DNA of 64,000 nt from Massilia sp. YIM B02763 (GTDB lineage: Bacteria > Pseudomonadota > Gammaproteobacteria > Burkholderiales > Burkholderiaceae_D): positions 62,001-126,000 of the forward strand of contig NZ_JASNRD010000004.1 in NCBI RefSeq assembly GCF_030412015.1, in the 5' to 3' direction. A model generated the notes under the pieces. The model had not been told where the DNA came from. It saw only the letters and a program-made list of their open reading frames with translations, and did no database searches. The translations under genes and the position numbers were made by a program. Every line of letters starts with the position of its first letter. The first letter of the stretch is position 1. Shown here one piece after another: positions 16,730-23,376 of the stretch.

Positions 16730-18434
16730 TTTTCTTCTGCACCCATTGTTTCACGACTTCCGCCACCCGTTCCGGCTCCTTGCCGGCCAGGACCTTCAGG
16801 TGATCGACCAGCACGTCCACGGCCGAACCGGCCGGCGGCAAGTCGTAGTTTTCCAGCAGCGGCTGGACCGGCAGCGCGCCGGCCAGCGCCGGCGCCGTGC
16901 CCGGCAATGCCGCGAGCGCTGCACCTGCCGCGCCTTCCGGCGCGCCCAGGGCGGCGGCACCGCCTGCCGGCGCGGCGCCCGCCAGGGCCGGCGCGGCGCC
17001 GGCGGGAATCGTCGCCAGCGGCGCGGCCGGGGCCAGGCGCTGGGTCGCGATGCGCATCAGCGGGCGCAGGACCAGGAACCAGCCCAGGATGGCGCCGACC
17101 GCCCACATCGCCCAGCCGGTCATGTCGGCCACGTTGTCGCGTTCCTGCCACCAGGGCTCGGGCGCCACCGGTGCCGGGAAGGTCAGCGAGGACACGGCCA
17201 GCACGTCGCCGCGCTTGGCGTCGATGCCCAGGCCGCCGCGCAGGATCTTGTCGATGTTGGCGATTTCGGCCGCCGTCCATCCCGTCTTCGGCGTCGTCGC
17301 CGTGGCATTGTTCAGCACCACCGCCACCGACAGCTTCTTCAGGCGGCCGCGCGAGCGCTTGATCTGGGTGATCGCGCGGTCGTAGGCGTACTGGCGGGTG
17401 GTGGCGTTCTTGCGCGCGCTGCCGTCGTCGGCCTTGGCGTCGGTGGCGGCGGCGCCGTCCGTGGCGACCGGGTTCTGCGGCACCGGCGGGCGGTTCGACA
17501 GGGTGCCCGGCACGCCCATCGGCATGCGGTTCTTCTCCATCTCCTCGCGCATCGCCTCGCTCGTGACCTTCGGCGCGGCGCCGTAGGTTTCCTGGGTTTC
17601 CTCGACCTTGTCGTTGTCGACGTCGGCCGTCACGCTGACCTTGTAGTTGTTGGCGCCCAGGATGGGGCCCAGCAGTTCGTTGACGTTGGCGCGGGTCTCG
17701 TCCTGGAAGCGCTTGGCGGCGGCGTCGCCCTGGGCGGCGCCGTCGAAGCCGTCGGCCAGGTCGACGCGCGAGGACAGGTAGTTGCCGTTCTGGTCGACCA
17801 GCGACACGCGGTTCGGGGCCAGGCTGGCCACGCTGCCCGAGACCAGGTTGACGACGGCGGCGATCTGCTCGTTCGACAGGGTCTTGCCCGGCTTGAGCGA
17901 GACGACGACCGAGGCGGACGACTTGTCGCCGTCGCTGGCGACGAAGGATGTCGACTTGGCGATCGCCAGGTGAACTCGCGCCGAGGCGATGGCGTCGATC
18001 GTCAGGATCGACTGCGCCAGTTCGCCTTCCAGGCCGCGCCGGAAGCGCACGTCCTGCACGAACTGCGACACGCCCAGCGGGTCGTTCTTGTCCATCAGTT
18101 CCAGGCCGGCCGGCAGCTGCGCGGTCACGCCCTTGGCGGCCAGCAGCATGCGCACCTTGCCCAGCTGGCCCGACGGAACCATCACCTGGCCCGACTCGGG
18201 GTGCACGCGGTAGGGGATGTGCTCCGCTTCGAGCACGCTCATCATGTCGCTGGCGGCGACCTTCTCGCGCGCGCCGAACACCGGCTTGTAGCCTGCCTGG
18301 TCGTTCCACATGTAGAGCATGAGCGCGGCGGTGATGCCGATGGCGAGCACCAGCATCGGGGTCAGGTTCTTCGACAGCGCCGGCGGCATGGCCAGGCGCT
18401 TGCCCGCGAGGGCGGTTTTGAGGGCGGCAATCAC
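16722..18434 (-). CDS. fliF: Flagellar MS-ring protein FliF
   Basis: Encodes 570 residues. FliF builds the MS ring in the inner membrane. The first membrane helix is at about residues 25-45 (M-L-V-L-A-I-G-I-T-A-A-L), followed by the YscJ-like domain with P-Y-R-V-H-P-E-S-G-Q-V-M-V-P and A-R-V-H-L-A-I-A-K. A second helix near residue 450 has A-V-G-A-I-L-G-W-F-L-V-L-R-P. An Ala/Gly/Pro-rich insert lies near 480-520 before the FliG-binding tail. The start is GTG with an AGGAAA site. It follows fliE by 14 bp. Confidence 0.95.
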   Translation of the reverse strand: MIAALKTALAGKRLAMPPALSKNLTPMLVLAIGITAALMLYMWNDQAGYKPVFGAREKVAASDMMSVLEAEHIPYRVHPESGQVMVPSGQLGKVRMLLAAKGVTAQLPAGLELMDKNDPLGVSQFVQDVRFRRGLEGELAQSILTIDAIASARVHLAIAKSTSFVASDGDKSSASVVVSLKPGKTLSNEQIAAVVNLVSGSVASLAPNRVSLVDQNGNYLSSRVDLADGFDGAAQGDAAAKRFQDETRANVNELLGPILGANNYKVSVTADVDNDKVEETQETYGAAPKVTSEAMREEMEKNRMPMGVPGTLSNRPPVPQNPVATDGAAATDAKADDGSARKNATTRQYAYDRAITQIKRSRGRLKKLSVAVVLNNATATTPKTGWTAAEIANIDKILRGGLGIDAKRGDVLAVSSLTFPAPVAPEPWWQERDNVADMTGWAMWAVGAILGWFLVLRPLMRIATQRLAPAAPLATIPAGAAPALAGAAPAGGAAALGAPEGAAGAALAALPGTAPALAGALPVQPLLENYDLPPAGSAVDVLVDHLKVLAGKEPERVAEVVKQWVQKKNG

Positions 18435-18448
18435 GTCGCTGTTTCCTG

Positions 18449-18790
18449 TCAGACGGGCAGTTTGAGCAGCTCGTCCACGGCGCCCATGACCTTGTTACGA
18501 ACCTGCATCAGCATCGAGAACGACAGGCTGGCCTGCTGCGAGGACAGCATGGCGCCGACCAGGTCGTCGCTCTTGCCGCTGTCCACCGCCGCCATCTTCT
18601 CGCCGGCCGCGCGCTGTTCGTTGTCGACGCTGGCGACCGCGTCCTTCATGGCCTGCGTGAACGAGACGTTGCCGTCGGCGCCCTGCATGAGCTGGCCGGC
18701 GTCCATGGCCGGCGCCACGGAGAGCCGGGCGGCATCGTTGTTCAGCGCAGCCAGGTCGGCGCGGATCAGACCGGCAAGTTCAGTTCCCAT
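18449..18790 (-). CDS. fliE: Hook-basal body complex protein FliE
   Basis: Encodes 113 residues from the ATG chosen (M-G-T-E-L-A-G-L). FliE joins the MS ring to the rod and is exported early. The C-terminal half has V-S-F-T-Q-A-M-K-D-A-V-A-S-V, then the conserved S-L-S-F-S-M-L-M-Q-V-R-N-K-V and A-V-D-E-L-L-K-L-P-V. A GGAG lies suitably upstream of the chosen start; an ATG at 18805 (five codons earlier) is an alternative. It is the first gene of the long minus-strand run. Confidence 0.93.
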   Translation of the reverse strand: MGTELAGLIRADLAALNNDAARLSVAPAMDAGQLMQGADGNVSFTQAMKDAVASVDNEQRAAGEKMAAVDSGKSDDLVGAMLSSQQASLSFSMLMQVRNKVMGAVDELLKLPV

Positions 18791-18920
18791 CGTGTTGGAC
18801 TCCATGCTGAATGCGTTGATGATTGGTAAATAATGTGCACCGAGTATCAGTGAAAAGTTGCCGAACAATTCATTGTATTACTTGAATTGTTAAATTTTCA
18901 GTGTCTCGCCGCTGCTTGGT

Positions 18921-18943
18921 TTCTCTCGCGGAACCAGAGAGAA
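18921..18943. repeat. Inverted repeat in fliE/fliM promoter region
   Basis: Arms TTCTCTC and GAGAGAA match perfectly over seven bases around a nine-base centre, with GGTT/AACC also symmetric inside. There is no T run, so an operator is more likely than a terminator. Which regulator would bind is unknown. Confidence 0.45.
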
Positions 18944-18952
18944 TAGCTGCTG
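18938..18952 (+). promoter_or_regulatory. Motif shared by two flagellar divergent promoters (copy 2)
   Basis: AGAGAATAGCTGCTG differs by one base from the minus-strand motif at 4397-4411 in front of flgB. Both copies sit in divergent flagellar intergenic regions, which suggests a common activator. It overlaps the right arm of the inverted repeat at 18921-18943. Confidence 0.4.
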
Positions 18953-19070
18953 TCGTTGAATTGCCCTGGACGGATTTTTTTGGATTTCCGGGCATTGATG
19001 AGTGCATCTTACCGTAGGGCAATCAGTAAATCAAAGAGGAATATCATCAGATGCGACACAATTTCCCGGG

Positions 19071-19076
19071 TATAAT
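19071..19076 (+). promoter_or_regulatory. Candidate -10 box for the fliM operon
   Basis: A perfect TATAAT lies 57 bases before the fliM start. At the proper spacing (17 bp) the -35 position reads CAGATG, a poor match, so an activator would be expected. Downstream at 19091 is a three-codon open frame (M-K-I-stop) preceded by AGAGGA, which may be a leader or chance. Confidence 0.5.
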
Positions 19077-19132
19077 AGTTGCCCAGAGGAATGAAAATAT
19101 AGCATCAACGCTTATTATTTTTGTAACCAAAT

Positions 19133-19999
19133 ATGCCCAACGCCACCACTGACACCACCACGCCGCACCAGGTGCTGGACCCCTGCCTGCTGGGGCGTCC
19201 GGTGCACCTGCTGCCCCAGTTCGCGGCGCGCCTGCAGGACGACCTGGATGCTGCAATGCAGGGTAGCGCGCGCCGCTACTGGGCGGGCTGGCGCCTCGAG
19301 CAGGCCGAATTCGGTCGCGTGCCGCAGGATGCCGCACTGCGCTGGATGGCGGTCGCCGGCGCCATGGGCACCGTTTCGGTAGCGTTCGAGCGTTGTTTGC
19401 TGCTGACACTGTTGGAGCGGCGCTACGGCGGGCGTCGCGTCGCCGCAACGCCGCGGTCCGACCAGGAAGAGCGCCGCAGCGAGCGCGTGACGGCCACCGA
19501 AGAGCGCTTGAACGTCGTGTTGACGCAACAGATGGTCGATTTGTTGTATGCACGCGTCGCCGCCAGCGCCGCCATGGACGTTGCGCCGCAACCGGTGGCG
19601 GCGAATGCCCTGGGCACCGCGGCGATGCCGGGCGCGACCGGCTGGGCGGTCCAGGTGGTCGTGCGCAACGCGGACGACGAGACGCGCCGCTTCTGGATCG
19701 CGCCGGACCAGCAATTGATGGCCGCGATCCTGGGCAGCCTGCGCCCCGAACAACCCCGCACGCATGCCGCGCGCGGCCCCTCCGAGCCGCTCGCCGCCAA
19801 GCTGCAGGTCAAGCTGGATGGCCGCCTGGTCAGCAAGGAAATTACCCTCGGCGCACTGTTCGACCTTAAAGTAGGCGACGTAATCCCCGTTAACGTGGGC
19901 CGCGCCGATGTCCTGCTCGACGAGGCGCGCCTGTTCACCGCCGCCGTCGCCGAGAGCCGGGGCAAGCTCTGTTTAACCTCTTTTGAAGATGCCGAATAA
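19133..19999 (+). CDS. fliM: Short, divergent flagellar motor switch protein FliM (LfiM-like)
   Basis: Encodes 288 residues; ordinary FliM has about 330. The middle domain is recognisable from G-R-P-V-H-L-L-P-Q-F-A-A-R-L near residue 22. The C-terminal SpoA domain is at about 205-280, with L-Q-V-K-L-D-G-R, L-F-D-L-K-V-G-D-V-I-P-V and A-D-V-L-L-D. The N-terminal CheY-binding peptide (L-S-Q-x-E-I-D-A-L-L) of normal FliM is absent; the protein opens M-P-N-A-T-T-D-T-T-T. No ribosome site is obvious before the ATG. fliN starts on the next base after its stop. A type III SctQ-type protein is a weaker alternative; the neighbours argue for flagella. Confidence 0.82.
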   Translation: MPNATTDTTTPHQVLDPCLLGRPVHLLPQFAARLQDDLDAAMQGSARRYWAGWRLEQAEFGRVPQDAALRWMAVAGAMGTVSVAFERCLLLTLLERRYGGRRVAATPRSDQEERRSERVTATEERLNVVLTQQMVDLLYARVAASAAMDVAPQPVAANALGTAAMPGATGWAVQVVVRNADDETRRFWIAPDQQLMAAILGSLRPEQPRTHAARGPSEPLAAKLQVKLDGRLVSKEITLGALFDLKVGDVIPVNVGRADVLLDEARLFTAAVAESRGKLCLTSFEDAE

Positions 20000-20359
20000 A
20001 TGGACATGAACCTGAACGACCAACTCGCCGCCGGCGGCGACCTGATCATCGACGACCTGGCCGGCGACGAGGCGGCCGCTCCGGCGGAAAGCCCGCGCGC
20101 CCCGCGCCTGCCGCAGATGATGCGCCGCATCCCGGTGACGCTGACGCTGGAAGTGGGCTCGGCCCGCGTCTCGCTGCAGGAACTGATGGCGATCGGTCCG
20201 GCCAGCGTGATTCCGCTCGACGCGCTGGCCGGCGAGCCGCTCGTCATCAAGGTCAACGGTGCCCCGATCGGGCGCGCCGAAGTGGTGGTCGCGGGCGAGC
20301 AGTACGGCCTGAAAGTGATCGACCTGGACGGACTCAACCTGGACATGCTCGCGCCATGA
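20000..20359 (+). CDS. fliN: Flagellar motor switch protein FliN
   Basis: Encodes 119 residues. FliN forms the lower C ring and docks FliH/FliI. The SpoA domain fills about residues 40-115: R-I-P-V-T-L-T-L-E-V-G, V-S-L-Q-E-L-M-A-I-G-P, V-I-P-L-D-A-L-A-G-E-P-L and V-V-V-A-G-E-Q-Y-G-L-K. The gene abuts fliM directly and overlaps fliP by four bases (ATGA). fliO, which normally lies between fliN and fliP, has no room here. Confidence 0.94.
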   Translation: MDMNLNDQLAAGGDLIIDDLAGDEAAAPAESPRAPRLPQMMRRIPVTLTLEVGSARVSLQELMAIGPASVIPLDALAGEPLVIKVNGAPIGRAEVVVAGEQYGLKVIDLDGLNLDMLAP

Positions 20360-21144
20360 TGCGTTCGACGAGCGGCGCGCGCACGCGCCGCTGGATGCCG
20401 GCGCTCGCCGGCGCCGCGTTATTCCTTCCCTTGTTGCTGGCCGCCGCCGGCGCCACGGCCGCCCCGCAGGGACCGGACGTGCTGCCGGGCGTGATCCCGG
20501 GTTCGACGAGCGGCCTGACGGTGAAGTCGCAGATCCTGGTGCTGATGACCATCCTCGGGCTGCTGCCCGTGATGATCATGATGATGACCAGCTTCACGCG
20601 CTTCGTGATCGTGCTGTCGCTGCTGCGCCAGGCCCTCGGCCTGCAGCAGGGCCTGCCCAACCGCATCATCACGGGCGTGGCGCTGATCCTCACGCTGCTG
20701 GTGATGCGCCCGGTCGGCACCCAGGTCTGGAACGAGGCCTTCGTCCCCTACGACAAGGACCGCATCTCGCTCGAGCAGGCCCTCAAGACTGCCGAAGTCC
20801 CGCTGTCGCGCTTCATGCTGGCCCAGACCAGCAAGACGGCGCTGGCCCAGATCGCGCACCTGGCCGGCGAGCCGGCCGACATGGAACCGATGCAGCGCGG
20901 CTTCACGGTCAAGATGGCCGCCTTCGTGCTGTCGGAGTTGAAAAGCGCCTTCCAGATCGGCTGCATGCTGTTCATCCCTTTCCTGATCATCGACCTGGTG
21001 GTGTCGTCGGTGCTGATGGCGATGGGCATGATGATGCTGTCGCCGCTGGTGATCTCGCTGCCGTTCAAGCTGCTGCTGTTCGTGCTGGTCGACGGCTGGA
21101 CCCTGACCGTGAATACCCTGGTCAGCAGCATCCACGGCGTCTAG
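20356..21144 (+). CDS. fliP: Flagellar export gate protein FliP
   Basis: Encodes 262 residues. FliP is the core of the type III export gate. A cleavable signal peptide covers about residues 1-35 (ending A-T-A-A-P-Q). Family motifs follow: T-S-F-T-R-F-V-I-V-L-S-L-L-R, L-G-L-Q-Q-G-L-P-N-R, A-F-V-L-S-E-L-K-S-A-F-Q-I-G and S-S-V-L-M-A-M-G-M-M-M-L-S-P. The start overlaps the fliN stop. With fliO missing, FliP assembly here must do without that chaperone or use one encoded elsewhere. Confidence 0.96.
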   Translation: MMRSTSGARTRRWMPALAGAALFLPLLLAAAGATAAPQGPDVLPGVIPGSTSGLTVKSQILVLMTILGLLPVMIMMMTSFTRFVIVLSLLRQALGLQQGLPNRIITGVALILTLLVMRPVGTQVWNEAFVPYDKDRISLEQALKTAEVPLSRFMLAQTSKTALAQIAHLAGEPADMEPMQRGFTVKMAAFVLSELKSAFQIGCMLFIPFLIIDLVVSSVLMAMGMMMLSPLVISLPFKLLLFVLVDGWTLTVNTLVSSIHGV

Positions 21145-21184
21145 CGCCTTCAACGTGTATTCGTCCGCATAACGATATAAACGC

Positions 21185-21454
21185 ATGACTCCCGATATCG
21201 CCGTCGACATCGTCGTCGAAGCCCTGCAGCTGGTGATGCTGCTGGTGATGGTGCTGGTGCTGCCCGGCCTCGTGGCCGGCGTCATCGTGGCGCTGTTCCA
21301 GGCCGCCACCCAGATCAACGAGCAGACCCTGAGCTTCCTGCCGCGCCTGCTGGTCACGCTGCTGGCCTTGATCGTGGCCGGCCACTGGATGGCGGTCAAG
21401 CTGATGGACTATTGCGTGGCCGTGTTCCAGCGCGCGGCGCAGCTGGTCGGATAG
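21185..21454 (+). CDS. fliQ: Flagellar export gate protein FliQ
   Basis: Encodes 89 residues with two membrane helices, the FliQ norm. Motifs: P-G-L-V-A-G-V-I-V-A-L-F-Q-A-A-T-Q-I-N-E-Q-T-L-S and, near the end, M-D-Y-C-V-A-V-F-Q. It lies 40 bp after fliP and seven bases before fliR. Confidence 0.95.
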   Translation: MTPDIAVDIVVEALQLVMLLVMVLVLPGLVAGVIVALFQAATQINEQTLSFLPRLLVTLLALIVAGHWMAVKLMDYCVAVFQRAAQLVG

Positions 21455-21461
21455 CGCCGGC

Positions 21462-22241
21462 GTGATCGACGTCGTCAACCTGCTGCTGCCGCTGATCGGC
21501 GCGCTGTGGTGGCCGTTCTGCCGCATCATGGCGATGCTGTCGACCGCCCCGGTGATCGGCGACGCGCTCGTGCCGATCCCGGTGCGCGCGCTGCTGGCGA
21601 TGGCGCTGTCGTTCATGATGCTGCCGCTCACGAAGGGCGGCGCGATGCCGGACCCGTTCTCGCTGGCCGGCGTGGTGGCGATGTTCGAGCAGGCCGTGAT
21701 CGGCGGCGTGATCGGCTTCGCGCTGCAGCTGACGATGGCGGTGGTGAACATGCTGGGCTTCCTGGCCTCGAGCCAGGTCGGCTACTCGATGGCGCAGATG
21801 AACGACCCGGTCAACGGCCAGCAATCGGACGTCGTCTCGGGCCTGCTCGGCCTGGTGGCGATGCTGGTATTCTTCGCCGTCGACGGCCACCTGGTGCTGG
21901 TCGGCGTGATCGGCCAGAGCTTCCATGCCTGGCCGGTGGGCGGCGGCTGGAATCCGCTGCTGCTGCAGGCGGTGGCGCTGAACGTGGGCTGGGTGTTTTC
22001 GGCGGCGGTGCTGCTGGCGCTGCCGATCGTGTTCTCGACGATGGTGGTGCAGATCGGCTTCGGCTTCCTGAACCGCGTGGCGCCGTCGCTGAATCTGTTT
22101 TCGCTGGGCTTTTCGCTGGTGACGATCTTCGGCCTGATGATGCTGGTGCAGGTCGTGCGCTTCGTCCCCGAACATTACGTGCAGATGACCAACCAGGTGC
22201 TGGAGATGCTGCAGCAGCAGATGAGGAATTCCCATGGCTGA
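21462..22241 (+). CDS. fliR: Flagellar export gate protein FliR
   Basis: Encodes 259 residues with about six hydrophobic segments. FliR completes the FliPQR export gate. It starts with GTG (M-I-D-V-V-N-L-L). Motifs include P-V-R-A-L-L-A-M-A-L-S, A-S-S-Q-V-G-Y-S-M-A-Q-M-N-D-P and L-N-R-V-A-P-S-L-N-L-F-S-L-G-F, the last two being standard for FliR. It overlaps flhB by eight bases. Confidence 0.94.
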   Translation: MIDVVNLLLPLIGALWWPFCRIMAMLSTAPVIGDALVPIPVRALLAMALSFMMLPLTKGGAMPDPFSLAGVVAMFEQAVIGGVIGFALQLTMAVVNMLGFLASSQVGYSMAQMNDPVNGQQSDVVSGLLGLVAMLVFFAVDGHLVLVGVIGQSFHAWPVGGGWNPLLLQAVALNVGWVFSAAVLLALPIVFSTMVVQIGFGFLNRVAPSLNLFSLGFSLVTIFGLMMLVQVVRFVPEHYVQMTNQVLEMLQQQMRNSHG

Positions 22242-23376
22242 CGGCGGCAGCGGCGGCGACAAGACAGAAAAGGCCTCGCCCCAGAAGCTGCGCAAGGCGC
22301 GCGAAGAGGGGCATGTGGTGCGCTCGAAGGACCTGGCCACGGCGGTCGGGATCCTGGTCAGCCTGAAGCTGTTCGTGGCGCTCCTGCCCGGCTACCTGGA
22401 GTCGTTCCGCGCGCTGTTCCGGCTCGTGTACGTGCCGCTGGGCGAGGCCGGGTCGATGGAAAACGCGATGTCGGTGGTGTTCGGCGATGCCGCCATGCTG
22501 CTGGTGAAGATGGTGCTGCCCCTGCTGGGCGTGCCGCTGGCGATCATGGTGGCCAGCGTGGTGCCGGGCGGCTTCGTGTTCGCCACCAACAACCTGGTGC
22601 CGAAGCTGGACCGCTTCGACCCGCTGCGCAACCTGGGCCAGCTGGCCTCGGCCAAGCACTGGAGCGGCGTCGCCACCTCGGTCGCCAAGGCGGCCGTGCT
22701 GGCGATCGTGCTGGTGCACGTGATGCGCTCCGGCCTGTCGGCCTGGGTCGACCTGCAGCGCATGCCGCTGTCGGATGGCCTGGTCAAGGGCGCGTCGATG
22801 ATGCTCGACGGGGTGATGGCGCTGGTCGCCGTGTTCCTGCTGTTCGCCATCATCGACGTGCCGCTGCAGTCCTTCCTGTTCGCGCGCGGCCAGCGCATGA
22901 GCAAGCAGGAAGTGAAGGAAGAATACAAGAGCACCGAGGGCAAGCCCGAAGTGCGCGCGCGCATCCGCCAGCTGCAGCAGCAGCTGGCGCGGCGCAACGT
23001 GAACAAGACCGTGCCGACGGCCGACGTGGTGATCGTCAACCCCGAGCACTACGCGGTGGCGCTGAAGTACGACGCCGACCGCGCCGAGGCGCCGTTCGTG
23101 GTGGCCAAGGGCGTCGACGAGATGGCCCTGTACATCAAGGCGATCGCGGCGAAGCACAAGATCGAAACGGTATCGCTGCCGCCGCTGGCGCGCGCGATCT
23201 ACAACACCAGCCAGGTCCAGCAGCAGATCCCGGCGGCGCTGTACCAGGCGGTATCGCAGGTACTGAACTACGTGCTGCAATTGAATGCGTTCCGTGCAGG
23301 CCGGCGCCAGGCGCCCCCGCGGTTCCCGAATGAAGTGGCCGTGCCGGCCCATTTGAGCGAGGTAAAACCGACATGA
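22234..23376 (+). CDS. flhB: Flagellar export switch protein FlhB
   Basis: Encodes 380 residues. FlhB sets export specificity and cleaves itself at N-P-T-H. The opening K-T-E-K-A-S-P-Q-K-L-R-K-A-R-E-E-G is typical, four membrane helices follow, then the linker K-Q-E-V-K-E-E-Y-K-S-T-E-G. At about residues 269-272 the cleavage motif reads N-P-E-H instead of N-P-T-H, within V-V-I-V-N-P-E-H-Y-A-V-A-L. Asn and Pro, the residues of the cleavage chemistry, are kept. GAGGA precedes the ATG; the stop overlaps flhA. Confidence 0.95.
   Translation: MADGGSGGDKTEKASPQKLRKAREEGHVVRSKDLATAVGILVSLKLFVALLPGYLESFRALFRLVYVPLGEAGSMENAMSVVFGDAAMLLVKMVLPLLGVPLAIMVASVVPGGFVFATNNLVPKLDRFDPLRNLGQLASAKHWSGVATSVAKAAVLAIVLVHVMRSGLSAWVDLQRMPLSDGLVKGASMMLDGVMALVAVFLLFAIIDVPLQSFLFARGQRMSKQEVKEEYKSTEGKPEVRARIRQLQQQLARRNVNKTVPTADVVIVNPEHYAVALKYDADRAEAPFVVAKGVDEMALYIKAIAAKHKIETVSLPPLARAIYNTSQVQQQIPAALYQAVSQVLNYVLQLNAFRAGRRQAPPRFPNEVAVPAHLSEVKPT

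Larger units (their letters stand above)
18791..19132. other. Divergent control region between fliE and fliM
   Basis: This stretch of 342 bp has no plausible gene and is AT-richer than its surroundings. It holds a TATAAT facing fliM at 19071-19076, an inverted repeat TTCTCTC/GAGAGAA at 18921-18943, the motif shared with flgB/flgA at 18938-18952, and a wider inverted pair ATTGCCCT (18960-18967) and AGGGCAAT (19016-19023). In lateral/Flag-2 clusters the sigma-54 activator gene lafK occupies this place; none is present here, and no clear GG-N10-GC sigma-54 promoter was found. Confidence 0.75.
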
